From contig JAJFHI010000367.1 of the NCBI GenBank assembly GCA_021775715.1, positions 1 through 15,525 of the forward strand: 15,525 bases of DNA, written 5' to 3'. The stretch is from Hyphomicrobiaceae bacterium (lineage in GTDB: Bacteria; Pseudomonadota; Alphaproteobacteria; Rhizobiales; Hyphomicrobiaceae). Below the pieces are notes generated by a model, which saw only the letters and a program-made list of their open reading frames with translations, did not search any database and had not been told where the DNA came from. Shown in pieces: positions 1 through 7,508 of the stretch. Both the position numbers and the translations under genes were made by a program. Positions within the stretch are counted from its first letter, which is position 1. The number at the start of each line of letters is the position of its first letter.

Positions 1-351
1 GATACGATCGCCCGGCAGGCCAACCACCCGCTTAATGTAATCGGTCTTGTTATCGCGCGGCAGCTTGAAGACCGCCACATCCCCACGCTTAGGCTTGCTG
101 GCGAAAATGCGGCCGTCAAACAGGTTTGGGCGATACGGGAAAGAATATTTCGAATAGCCATAGGACAGTTTGGACACGAACAGGTAGTCGCCGACCAGCA
201 ATGTCGGCTTCATCGAGCCCGACGGAATGTTGAATGGCTGGTAGAAGAAGACCCGCACAATCAGCGCAATCGCCAACGCTTGAATGACAATTTTGATGGT
301 ATCCCACCAACCGCTGTCCGTCGTGGCGCTGGCCTTTGTTTCCAAACTCAT
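1..351 (-). CDS. lepB: Signal peptidase I, N-terminal 117 residues (runs off the left edge)
   Basis: Type I signal peptidase, which removes signal peptides from exported preproteins on the outer face of the inner membrane. The minus-strand reading is open from an ATG at 351 to the edge. Residues about 19-37 form a hydrophobic anchor. The box B motif PSGSMKPTL follows, with the catalytic serine at S46. The box D motif DYIKRVVGLPGD (residues 104-115) supplies the general-base lysine K107. This makes a Ser/Lys-dyad peptidase; the rest of the catalytic domain lies outside the window. A GGAG ribosome binding site sits 8 nt before the ATG. The gene lies downstream of acpS in the same direction, but a 279-bp gap with a plausible promoter suggests partly independent transcription. 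The family and start are secure. Confidence 0.95.
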   Translation of the reverse strand, partial: MSLETKASATTDSGWWDTIKIVIQALAIALIVRVFFYQPFNIPSGSMKPTLLVGDYLFVSKLSYGYSKYSFPYRPNLFDGRIFASKPKRGDVAVFKLPRDNKTDYIKRVVGLPGDRI

Positions 352-412
352 TCGTGTTGCTCCAGGGCGCAATCTAGTGTCGGCCCAAATCGTCGACGTT
401 GTTGACGGTCCG

Positions 413-441
413 CTATAGCCAGTTTGTAGTCTCTTTTGCAA
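413..441 (-). promoter_or_regulatory. Candidate sigma-70-type promoter for lepB
   Basis: On the minus strand TTGCAA (436-441) and CTATAG (413-418) are separated by exactly 17 bp, a good -35/-10 arrangement. Transcription would begin near 405, giving a leader of about 55 nt before the lepB ATG at 351. Found by eye only; no transcript evidence. Confidence 0.4.
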
Positions 442-580
442 ATGGGCGAAGTTTCGATCTCAATTTGACGTTAAGACTGATCCCTCAATGCCAACCTCGG
501 CCCACCTTAGAGTCTGTCAGGTTGAGTTGAAAGCGGAAACGCTTGCAACGAAAGCTGATAAACAAATCCGAAACAAAAGC

Positions 581-634
581 TTAGAGCACGGTCACGATAT
601 CAATCCGGTTCTACCTAAGTCTGAAACGCTCTAA
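581..634 (-). repeat. TAGAGC-bounded inverted-repeat element at the 3' end of acpS
   Basis: TTAGAGC at 581-587 and its exact complement GCTCTAA at 628-634 bracket a 40-bp spacer. The right-hand arm overlaps the acpS stop codon (631-633, TAG on the minus strand). Elements with such TAGAGC-type ends are commonly seen between genes in Rhizobiales genomes; assigning this copy to such a family is an inference from memory. Confidence 0.4.
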
Positions 635-1047
635 CCGGCATCTGTACGAATTGGCATAGCTGAAATAATAACGATCGCCTGTGCCATCGGAAAATCGTCT
701 GTCAGGGACAAATCAATGCGTATGTCATAGCCTGGTGGCACCAAACCTGCGAGGTGGCGCCCTGCCCCACCCGTTAACTCCAGTGTGGGACGCCCGGACG
801 GCAAGTTTACCACACCTATATCTCGCCAATAGACCGTTTGGCGAAATCCCGTGCCCAGCGCCTTTGAACACGCCTCTTTGGCCGCAAATCGTTTGGCATA
901 GGACGCTGCCCTGAGCCGTCCGCGACGGTCGGATTTGCGTTGCTCTTCCGTTGTGAAGATGCGCTGCACAAAACGATTGCCAAAGCGCTCTAATGTCCGC
1001 TCAATACGACGAATATCGATCAGATCGTTGCCAAGTCCCAATATCAT
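631..1047 (-). CDS. acpS: Holo-[acyl-carrier-protein] synthase
   Basis: Transfers the 4'-phosphopantetheine arm from CoA to a serine of apo-acyl carrier protein, activating it for fatty acid synthesis in the cytoplasm. The 138-residue product has the usual length of the AcpS-type phosphopantetheinyl transferases. It begins with the signature GLGNDLIDI, carrying the Mg-binding aspartate D8, and has the second motif YAKRFAAKEACSKALGTG with E58. The C-terminal strand motif is LSLTDDFPMAQA. The gene lies 29 bp after pdxJ, so the two are probably cotranscribed. Its TAG stop is embedded in a TAGAGC repeat boundary. Identity is certain at family level. Confidence 0.95.
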   Translation of the reverse strand: MILGLGNDLIDIRRIERTLERFGNRFVQRIFTTEEQRKSDRRGRLRAASYAKRFAAKEACSKALGTGFRQTVYWRDIGVVNLPSGRPTLELTGGAGRHLAGLVPPGYDIRIDLSLTDDFPMAQAIVIISAMPIRTDAG

Positions 1048-1076
1048 GGCAAGTGCCTCATCCTGCAGCGATGCGA

Positions 1077-1871
1077 TTAAGTGGCACTTTCGTGCACCGT
1101 TACCGGCGACACTTTGCGCCGCGCCTCCAGCATCTTGGCCCGCATCTGCCCCACCGCATCACTCAAACCACCAAATATAGCTTCGCCAATCAGAAAGTGG
1201 CCGATGTTGAGTTCAACCAGCTCGGGTATTGCGGCAATAGGTGCAACTGTGTTGTAGGTCAATCCGTGGCCCGCGTGAACTTCAAGCCCGAGCCCGTGCG
1301 CCTGTTTGGCAGCAGCCGCCAACCGTTCGCGTTCCGCGCTCACAGCCCCAACATCACCGGCCAACACATGTTCGCAGTAAGTACCGGTGTGCAGCTCAAC
1401 AATATCAGCACCAACGGCTGCAGACGCTGCAATCGTGCGGGCGCCCGGCTCTACAAACAGCGATACGCGAATGTCGGCGGCTTTCAGTCGTTGGACCACC
1501 GATGCCAACCGATCACCTGTGCCAGCAACATCAAGGCCACCTTCTGTCGTACGCTCTTCGCGTTTTTCTGGCACCAGGCAACACGCGTTCGGCACATGCC
1601 GTAGCGCGATGGCAAGCATCTCCTCGGTGGCTGCCATCTCAAGGTTCAACGGTCGCGTGAGTTCGTTTTTTAAACGCGCGATGTCGTCGTCACCGATGTG
1701 GCGGCGGTCTTCGCGCAAATGTGCAGTGATGCCATCCGCGCCAGCGGCTATAGCGATATGGGCGGCCCGCAGCGGATCGGGATGGCGTCCACCACGCGCA
1801 TTGCGAATGGTCGCGACGTGATCGATGTTGACGCCGAGACGAAGGGGTTCAGTTTCAGATTTTCGGACCAT
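1077..1871 (-). CDS. pdxJ: Pyridoxine 5'-phosphate synthase
   Basis: Condenses 3-amino-2-oxopropyl phosphate with 1-deoxy-D-xylulose 5-phosphate to form pyridoxine 5'-phosphate, the last ring-closing step of DXP-dependent vitamin B6 synthesis. The 264-residue protein has the family opening LGVNIDHVATIRNARGG (residues 12-28), the GITAHLREDRRHI active-site segment (residues 47-59, with H51, R53 and H58), the NLEMAATEEM motif and the later VHAGHGLTYNTV phosphate-binding region. It is slightly longer than the E. coli enzyme, mainly at the ends. The ATG at 1871 lies 17 nt inside the end of the upstream DUF2062 gene and lacks a clear Shine-Dalgarno sequence, so translation is probably coupled to that gene. 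In many bacteria pdxJ and acpS are adjacent, as here. Confidence 0.96.
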   Translation of the reverse strand: MVRKSETEPLRLGVNIDHVATIRNARGGRHPDPLRAAHIAIAAGADGITAHLREDRRHIGDDDIARLKNELTRPLNLEMAATEEMLAIALRHVPNACCLVPEKREERTTEGGLDVAGTGDRLASVVQRLKAADIRVSLFVEPGARTIAASAAVGADIVELHTGTYCEHVLAGDVGAVSAERERLAAAAKQAHGLGLEVHAGHGLTYNTVAPIAAIPELVELNIGHFLIGEAIFGGLSDAVGQMRAKMLEARRKVSPVTVHESAT

Positions 1872-2484
1872 GTGGTGCGGCCAAACTCGTTGATTGATAC
1901 GCGGTGTTCACGCCCGCCCTGAGGCGCGCAGCACGGCGCATAGCGTACGACGAAGCCGCCCGCTGCGAAACATAATAAAATGCGACAGCAGCTGCGAGGC
2001 CGAGCGGCAGACTGCCAATTAGCATCGGATAGATAATGGGCCACAGCATATTGCCGGCCGAGATAATCACATCAGGCGACAGCTGCGCCGCTGCGTCACC
2101 AAACTCCGCCATGTGGCCAGAGAGAACCTCTATGTTCAGACCGGCTGGAATGGAAAGCATCGCGCATCCGACGGTATAGGTCGAAGCCCAGATCACCGGC
2201 CACGTCAACGGATTGCTGATAAACGTGCTCAGCATTGCCGCAGCCAAATTGGCACGCAACAGATAGGCCAACACTCCGGCACCAATCATCTGAACTCCCA
2301 CGAATGGGGTAATCGAAGCAAAGACACCAATGGCGCATCCAAGCGCCACTTGATGTGGCCCCGCACGCATCCGCATCAGTCGCAAATAGACGTAGCGCAA
2401 CGATCTGGCCCAACTGCGCCGCGGCCAAGCCCAGACGCGCAGGCGTTCCTTCCAGGACGGTGCATCACGTCGTTTCAATATCAT
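1855..2484 (-). CDS. DUF2062 integral membrane protein
   Basis: A 209-residue membrane protein of the DUF2062 family, whose biochemical function is unknown. After a very basic N-terminus it shows the family pattern GCAIGVFASITPFVGVQ, then a hydrophobic stretch and the SNPLTWP motif, followed by a further hydrophobic segment near residues 150-175. The reading frame is open further upstream, but those extra residues overlap the end of rsh and look non-conserved. The chosen ATG at 2484 is preceded by a run of seven G residues, 8 nt away, which can act as the ribosome binding site. It lies 61 bp after rsh and its stop overlaps the pdxJ start by 17 nt, placing it in an rsh-DUF2062-pdxJ-acpS transcription unit. 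This neighbourhood is recurrent in alphaproteobacteria. Confidence 0.85.
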   Translation of the reverse strand: MILKRRDAPSWKERLRVWAWPRRSWARSLRYVYLRLMRMRAGPHQVALGCAIGVFASITPFVGVQMIGAGVLAYLLRANLAAAMLSTFISNPLTWPVIWASTYTVGCAMLSIPAGLNIEVLSGHMAEFGDAAAQLSPDVIISAGNMLWPIIYPMLIGSLPLGLAAAVAFYYVSQRAASSYAMRRAARLRAGVNTAYQSTSLAAPHGPKI

Positions 2485-2545
2485 TTCGTTTGCCCCCCCA
2501 AATCGTATCGCGATGGTTCTTTTGACCGATTCTTTGCGACTACCC

Positions 2546-4891
2546 TTAGTCGAACACACGTTCGACCTTGCTGACAACGGCTTTCGCCTTCAGCCCCGTC
2601 ACAATGTGGTTGAGATGTGACAGGTCCCAAACCTCTACTTCCACATGCATGTCAGTAAAGTCGGACCCGCGATGCACCATTTTGAGCTGGTCGATGTTGC
2701 CGTCGTTTTCACCAATCGACTGGGCAATCACTGCCAAACTCCCCGGCTCGTTGACAGCAGTTATTCCCAATTGTGCCAAAAAGCGCTGCGGTTTATTTGG
2801 ATCAACGTCCCACGCGGCATCAATCCATTGCTCATTTTCGTATTCTTGCAATTTTGGAGCATTTATCTGGAACACACGGATCCCTTGACCAGGCGACAGC
2901 ACACCAACGATCCGGTCGCCGGGGATTGCCGATCCGTCGTCAAAGATCACTGGAAAATCATTATGCTCAACAACCGATCCGTTGTTTTCTGCATCATCTG
3001 ATCCACCAGCCTGGCCCCGCATTGCCACAACTTCATCGGTCAACCGGAACCGCAGCCCCGTCCCCCTGTCGAGATTGAACCATCCATCCTGGTCGGTGGC
3101 TTGGCCGTAGCGGTTTTTAGGCTTTTGTCGCTGGGCGCCTTCATCACTAAACTTGACGGCGGGATACATGGCGGTCAATACATCCCGCGTGCCAATTTCA
3201 TTGCGACCGACGGCGGCCAGCACATCGTCAACCGACTTTTGTGACCGTGCAAGACGCGGGAGTGCCTGCTCTAATTTTTTATCGGAATACTCGAGCGCGT
3301 GCGTCTCAAGTGCCGCCATGACAAACCGCCGTCCAAGCTCGGCGTACTGGGTGCGCACAGCAACACGACCGGCACGGCGAATGGCCTGACGTGCACGGCC
3401 AGTCATGGCGAAACCTTCCCAGGCAATCGGTGGCGTGTGGTTCTTCGAAATTTGGATTTCGACTTCGTCGCCGTTGCGCAGCCGCGTATTGATTGGCACA
3501 TGTCGACCGTTGATAAATGCGCCCACGGCCTGGTGGCCAACATCGGTGTGGACGGCATAAGCAAAATCAAGCGGTGTTGCGCCACGTGGCAGCGCAATCA
3601 GGCGGCCTTTGGGCGTAAAGCAAAACACCTGGTCCTGGAACAACTCAAGCTTGGTGTTCTCCAAGAACTCCTCTGAATCGACGCCATCCAACATCGTCTC
3701 AACAAGACGGCGTAACCAGGCATACGGGCCGCTGTCTTTCTCAAAATCGACCGCACCACGGCGTTGGTTTTTCGCTGCGTTGGCAGTCGATGCCGCTTGG
3801 CCCGCGCTGTTGCTGGTCTTTGTGTTGGCGTGCCCAATGGCTCCGCCTGCAAGCTCTTCGGCATCTTTATACAGCGCATGGGCCGCAACACCGTACTCAG
3901 CGATGTGGTGCATGTCGTGCGTCCGGATCTGCAGCTCAACGCGTTGATGGCGGGGGCCAACAATCATTGTATGGATCGACCGATAGTTATTCTGCTTCGG
4001 CGTCGAAATATAATCTTTGAAGCGGCCGGGAACCGCCCTCCAGTGTGTGTGCGCCAGTCCAACTACACGATAACATTGATCCGCCGTATCGACGACCACG
4101 CGGAAGCCGAAAATATCAGACAACTGCTCCAATCCGATCTGTCGGTTCTCCATTTTGCGCCAGATCGAATAGGGCTTCTTTTGCCGCCCGGTGACCGTCG
4201 CCTCGATACCGACCTCGGTGAGTTTTTTCTCAAGCACCGATCGAATTTCTTCGACCAGTCCCTCGTTTTTTTTCCGCAGATCAACAAGTTTCTCTGTCAC
4301 CGCGGCAAAGGCTCTGGGATGCAACCATTGGAAACTGAGGGTCTCCAGTTCGTCGCGAATTGCCTGCATGCCCATGCGTCCTGCAAGTGGTGCGTAAATT
4401 TCCAACGTTTCTTCTGAAATACGCTGCCGACTTACCGGCTTCATGTGCTCCATCGTGCGCATGTTATGGAGCCGATCGGCCAGCTTAACGAGCAACACGC
4501 GGATGTCACTTGATATGGCCAGCAGAAGTTTGCGGAAATTTTCTGCCTGTTCGGCTTTGCGCGACACGAGGTCCAGCCGGCTGATCTTCGTCAGCCCATC
4601 AACAAGGCTGCCGATCTCTTCGCCAAACAGACGATCAATTTCCGCGCGCGTTGCGTCTGTATCTTCGATGACGTCATGCAGCAGCGCGGCAACGATGGTG
4701 GCGTCGTCCAGCTCAAGATCGGTGAGAATGGCGGCGACTTCGAGCGGGTGGGAAAAATAAGGATCACCCGATGCACGTGTCTGGTTGCCATGGGCTTTCA
4801 TGGCGTAGACATAAGCCCGGTTCAGCAACGCCTCGTTGGCGTTGGGTTCGTACTTCAAGACGCGCTCGACCAGTTCGTATTGGCGCATCAT
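2546..4891 (-). CDS. rsh: Bifunctional (p)ppGpp synthetase/hydrolase (RelA/SpoT homologue)
   Basis: Makes and degrades the stringent-response alarmone (p)ppGpp. Domain order in the 781 residues: an HD hydrolase domain with H48, H72-D73, E76-D77, D139 and N143, all typical of an active hydrolase; a synthetase domain whose motif RFKD (289-292) is the RXKD form of bifunctional enzymes rather than the EXDD form of RelA, with the catalytic glutamate E318 in VELQIRT; a TGS domain starting near 420; and a C-terminal ACT domain from about 705. Residues about 342-385 form an Ala/Asn/Ser-rich insertion between synthetase and TGS that I judge unusually long for alphaproteobacterial Rsh. A strong AGGAGGT site lies 10 nt before the first of two tandem ATGs, favouring 4891 as the start. 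It appears to be the sole RSH enzyme here and heads the DUF2062-pdxJ-acpS unit. Confidence 0.96.
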   Translation of the reverse strand: MMRQYELVERVLKYEPNANEALLNRAYVYAMKAHGNQTRASGDPYFSHPLEVAAILTDLELDDATIVAALLHDVIEDTDATRAEIDRLFGEEIGSLVDGLTKISRLDLVSRKAEQAENFRKLLLAISSDIRVLLVKLADRLHNMRTMEHMKPVSRQRISEETLEIYAPLAGRMGMQAIRDELETLSFQWLHPRAFAAVTEKLVDLRKKNEGLVEEIRSVLEKKLTEVGIEATVTGRQKKPYSIWRKMENRQIGLEQLSDIFGFRVVVDTADQCYRVVGLAHTHWRAVPGRFKDYISTPKQNNYRSIHTMIVGPRHQRVELQIRTHDMHHIAEYGVAAHALYKDAEELAGGAIGHANTKTSNSAGQAASTANAAKNQRRGAVDFEKDSGPYAWLRRLVETMLDGVDSEEFLENTKLELFQDQVFCFTPKGRLIALPRGATPLDFAYAVHTDVGHQAVGAFINGRHVPINTRLRNGDEVEIQISKNHTPPIAWEGFAMTGRARQAIRRAGRVAVRTQYAELGRRFVMAALETHALEYSDKKLEQALPRLARSQKSVDDVLAAVGRNEIGTRDVLTAMYPAVKFSDEGAQRQKPKNRYGQATDQDGWFNLDRGTGLRFRLTDEVVAMRGQAGGSDDAENNGSVVEHNDFPVIFDDGSAIPGDRIVGVLSPGQGIRVFQINAPKLQEYENEQWIDAAWDVDPNKPQRFLAQLGITAVNEPGSLAVIAQSIGENDGNIDQLKMVHRGSDFTDMHVEVEVWDLSHLNHIVTGLKAKAVVSKVERVFD

Positions 4892-4985
4892 TGGTTGGGC
4901 TACCTCCTAAACGGCTGTGCCGACAAATTGCATCTTACTACCCCAAATCAACGGGGTTTATAATGCTAACAAAATTACCACGGAA

Positions 4986-5000
4986 CTGTCAGCGTGACAG
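4986..5000. promoter_or_regulatory. Perfect 6-bp inverted repeat upstream of rsh
   Basis: CTGTCA-GCG-TGACAG is a perfect dyad immediately beyond the oligo-T tract of the rpoZ terminator and about 95 bp before the rsh start. It could be an operator for an rsh regulator or a second RNA hairpin. No regulator is identified. Confidence 0.3.
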
Positions 5001-5030
5001 AAAAAGGCGGCGCTCGGGAAACGCCGCCTT
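5001..5030 (-). terminator. Intrinsic terminator of rpoZ
   Basis: Read on the minus strand, AAGGCGGCG and CGCCGCCTT form a 9-bp GC-rich stem with a 9-nt loop, the stem running straight into five T residues (5001-5005). It lies 72 bp after the rpoZ stop codon and is correctly oriented for it. It implies that rsh is mostly transcribed from its own promoter in 4892-5000. Confidence 0.8.
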
Positions 5031-5101
5031 CCTGATCTTGTTACAATACCGAAGCGAATTACAGACCCGCACCTGGCAGATCAACCTTGCGCATAGAACA
5101 A

Positions 5102-5527
5102 TTAGCGGCTGCGATCGCGCGAGCCACCATTCCCGGTCGACGATGGTTCAGACGGCGTCATGGTCTCAAGACCACGTAGCAACTGCTCTTCTGTCAAGAC
5201 GTCCACGACCGTATCGGAGCCATGATCGTCGCGGCCAAGAATTGGGCTGCGGCGCTCCGATGTAATGACGGGGGCAGCTTCTGTTTCCGGCTCGTCGACT
5301 TCGACGTTCTTCTGGATCGAGTGGATCAGACCTTCCCGCACATCTTCAGCAGGGATCGTCTCATCGGCAATTTCGCGCAATGCAATAACGGGGTTCTTAT
5401 CGTTATCGGCATCTACCGTAATGGAGCTACCACCCGAAATTGAACGGGCGCGGTGTGCAGCAAGTAGGACCAATTCAAAGCGATTTGGGACCTTGTCGAC
5501 GCAGTCTTCGACGGTCACGCGAGCCAT
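5102..5527 (-). CDS. rpoZ: DNA-directed RNA polymerase omega subunit
   Basis: Omega assists assembly of the beta' subunit into RNA polymerase and, in several bacteria, contributes to ppGpp responses. The first 60-70 residues show the family pattern: MARVTVEDCVDKVPNRFELV, then LAAHRAR, the DNDKNPVIALREIADE segment and the ETIPAEDVREGLIHSIQKN helix. The product is 141 residues, against 91 in E. coli. The extra C-terminal tail (about residues 75-141) is acidic, then Ser/Gly-rich and probably disordered; long tails are frequent in alphaproteobacterial omega. GAGGAA stands 8 nt before the ATG. It lies directly upstream of rsh but is closed by its own terminator, so the two are linked in position and physiology more than in one transcript. 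Confidence 0.95.
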   Translation of the reverse strand: MARVTVEDCVDKVPNRFELVLLAAHRARSISGGSSITVDADNDKNPVIALREIADETIPAEDVREGLIHSIQKNVEVDEPETEAAPVITSERRSPILGRDDHGSDTVVDVLTEEQLLRGLETMTPSEPSSTGNGGSRDRSR

Positions 5528-5722
5528 GGGCAGAATTCCTCAGATAATTTAAAAATCTAGTTGGAGTCATACCCCGTAGATATGAACAAATCCAGATCTG
5601 CGGCGTCGCACGTCATTAGCTTAGAATCAAGACCAATCTTGCGCTATCGGACTGTTTTCTATGTTTGTTAGTGCGGATTGAGCAGTTAACTGAACGCCAG
5701 AGACCTGCGTCGAAACAACACT

Positions 5723-5751
5723 TTGGTGTGAATATTTATATTGCGTAAAAT
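5723..5751 (+). promoter_or_regulatory. Candidate promoter for the NYN gene or a small RNA
   Basis: TTGGTG (5723-5728), a 17-bp spacer and TAAAAT (5746-5751) fit a sigma-70-type promoter. Transcription would start near 5758 and leave an unusually long leader of about 250 nt before the NYN start codon. By eye only. Confidence 0.35.
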
Positions 5752-5814
5752 GGATTTTTGTCACGAAAAGCCGCATTTAACCGGCACATTTGAAGGATTG
5801 TCGCGCAGCAGGAA

Positions 5815-5865
5815 ATAGAGTTGTTCGTGATGCATGGGTTTTTTGCCTCATCAAACTCGCTCTAT
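5815..5865. repeat. Nested inverted repeat
   Basis: ATAGAG (5815-5820) pairs with CTCTAT (5860-5865), and inside it TGATG (5828-5832) pairs with CATCA (5849-5853) around a 16-nt loop containing a run of T. In RNA this would be a hairpin with an internal loop. Confidence 0.35.
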
Positions 5866-6011
5866 CTCGACTAATAAGACCAACCGCAAGGTCGGCCCCT
5901 AAACCATTGCGTGCTTAAGATTTTCGGCCCGCTCCAAGTTTGATCACAGATTCAGTGTCCTTAGACAATCTGCATCGATTGAGCGGAAGGCCACGACGTA
6001 TTGAGGTGAAA

Positions 6012-6656
6012 ATGCAGTTTTACAAAGATGAACGCACCGCACTATTCATTGATGGTGCCAATCTATATGCCACGTCCAAATCCCTTGGTTTTGATATTGA
6101 TTACAAGAACTTACTTAAATACTTTAAGAGTAATTGTCAGCTTCTTCGCGCGCTCTACTACACAGCAATCGCAGACGACCAAGAGTATTCGTCAATCCGG
6201 CCACTGATCGATTGGCTTGATTACAATGGCTATACTATGGTCACCAAGCCAACCAAAGAATTCACCGATGCTACCGGACGACGTAAAGTCAAAGGTAACA
6301 TGGACATCGAACTTGCGGTCGATGCCATGCGCCTGGCCGATAACCTCGACCATATCGTTATCTTCTCCGGCGACGGTGATTTTCGCAGCCTCGTTTCCGC
6401 GCTGCAGGAAAAAGGCAAGCGCGTGAGCGTTGTATCCACGTTGCAAACCCAACCTGCCATGATTGCCGACGAATTGCGCCGCCAAGCCGATCAGTTCTGC
6501 GATCTTGCCGACATGGAAGAGGTCGTGGCCCGCGGATCCGGACAGCGCCCAGCTGCGCGCTCTCAAAACCCAGCGCCACGTAGTCCCGCCCCGCAGTATG
6601 GGCGCGATCCCGTTCCGTTTGAAGATGAAGATGAGTTGTCAGAAGAAGAGATTTGA
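6012..6656 (+). CDS. NYN/PIN-like domain protein, LabA/DUF88 family (putative RNase)
   Basis: A 214-residue protein of the NYN branch of PIN-like nucleases. The conserved acidic positions are visible: D14 in LFIDGANLY, D98 in KGNMDIELAVDAM with D104, and D121/D123 in FSGDGDF followed by the RSLV segment. These residues bind the metal ions for RNA cleavage in related proteins, so a role as a small metal-dependent ribonuclease is likely, with an unknown substrate. The last 40 residues are Pro/Ser/Arg-rich, ending in an acidic stretch, and probably disordered. The start is placed at ATG 6012: GAGGTG stands 3-5 nt upstream and the protein begins like the family (MQFYKDERTALFIDG). The frame is open further, to a TTG at 5940, but that part has no family features. 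Divergent from rpoZ, with UDG downstream. Confidence 0.85.
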   Translation: MQFYKDERTALFIDGANLYATSKSLGFDIDYKNLLKYFKSNCQLLRALYYTAIADDQEYSSIRPLIDWLDYNGYTMVTKPTKEFTDATGRRKVKGNMDIELAVDAMRLADNLDHIVIFSGDGDFRSLVSALQEKGKRVSVVSTLQTQPAMIADELRRQADQFCDLADMEEVVARGSGQRPAARSQNPAPRSPAPQYGRDPVPFEDEDELSEEEI

Positions 6657-6759
6657 TCTTCACGCGTCGGCTTAGTCCAGTTCCAGTTTTCGTATTCGCG
6701 ATCTAGGCTGCCAAAACTACCGTGTGCGCACTGCTGGAAAATCGGCTATGGCCTGAGCC

Positions 6760-7452
6760 ATGATTAGCAAAACGCAAAAGCCGGGCGATGTTCGCTCGAC
6801 CGACACCGCTTCATCGCGACCAGCTGAGGCACCCGCGGACTGTCAACTGTGCCCGCGACTTGTAGCTTTTCGAGCTGACAGTGCAGCCGATAATCCCGAT
6901 TGGTTCAACGGTGCGGTACCGTCGTTCGGATCGGTAAATGCAAAACTCTTAGTTGTCGGACTTGCCCCGGGCCTCAAAGGCGCCAATTGTACGGGCCGGC
7001 CATTTACGGGCGACTATGCCGGCGACCTGCTGTACGCCACGCTCGCCGAGTTTAAATTCTCCACCGGCACATATGCCAAGATGGCCAACGATGGTCTCAC
7101 GTTGAAAGACTGCATGATCACCAATGCTGTCCGCTGCGTTCCGCCGCAAAACAAACCAACACCTGCTGAGATCAAAACCTGCCGTGGTTTTTTCCAGGCC
7201 CGCATCGCGGCATTACCAAAGCTTCGCGTTCTGTTGGCGCTCGGACGGATCGCCCATGACCAAACTCTTGCCGCGTTCGAACTACGCAAAGCTGATTATC
7301 CGTTTGCGCATGGCGCCGAACACAATCTGTCAAACGGCTTGGTGATGTTCGATAGTTATCACTGCTCGCGCTATAATACCAACACGGGCCGCTTGACCGG
7401 AGACATGTTTCGGTCAGTTTTCGCTGACATCCGTTCCCATCTTGATCAATAG
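6760..7452 (+). CDS. Uracil-DNA glycosylase, iron-sulfur, family-5 (UDGb)-like
   Basis: Removes uracil or other deaminated bases from DNA as the first step of base excision repair. Four cysteines positioned for a [4Fe-4S] cluster are present: C28-x2-C31 near the N-terminus, C126 in TNAVRCVPP and C141. The first active-site motif is GLAPGLKGANCTGRPFTGD (residues 67-85), with the family-5-type APG start. The second is SYHCSRYNTNTGRLT near residue 203, close to the HCSRxNT form of UDGb enzymes. Length of 230 residues is typical. Residue 77 is a cysteine where I would expect arginine (GANRTGR); this is one base change (TGT at 6988-6990). The start is uncertain: no strong Shine-Dalgarno sequence is present and an overlapping ATGGCCTGA lies just before it. 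Not family 1 (ung), which lacks the cluster cysteines. Confidence 0.88.
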   Translation: MISKTQKPGDVRSTDTASSRPAEAPADCQLCPRLVAFRADSAADNPDWFNGAVPSFGSVNAKLLVVGLAPGLKGANCTGRPFTGDYAGDLLYATLAEFKFSTGTYAKMANDGLTLKDCMITNAVRCVPPQNKPTPAEIKTCRGFFQARIAALPKLRVLLALGRIAHDQTLAAFELRKADYPFAHGAEHNLSNGLVMFDSYHCSRYNTNTGRLTGDMFRSVFADIRSHLDQ

Positions 7453-7508
7453 GCGCAGACCGCGTGACGTAGCCGGCAGCGCCTCAACGAAAAGTGGGAA
7501 CTTAAGTC

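Larger units (their letters stand above)
5528..6011. other. 484-bp divergent intergenic region, AT-richer, with a candidate promoter and nested dyad
   Basis: Lies between the divergent rpoZ and NYN genes and looks clearly more AT-rich than the flanking genes. It contains a plausible plus-strand promoter at 5723-5751 and a nested inverted repeat at 5815-5865. No convincing open reading frame was found; the upstream extension of the NYN frame to a TTG at 5940 lacks family-like sequence. It may hold the promoters of both genes and a long NYN leader, or a small RNA; neither is shown. Confidence 0.5.

Noticed and set aside
993..1604. Long plus-strand frame opposite acpS and pdxJ
   Set aside because: It lies antisense to two confidently identified genes and its composition is that of a shadow frame.
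5940..6011. TTG-initiated extension of the NYN protein
   Set aside because: The ATG at 6012 has an adjacent Shine-Dalgarno sequence and gives the usual family N-terminus.
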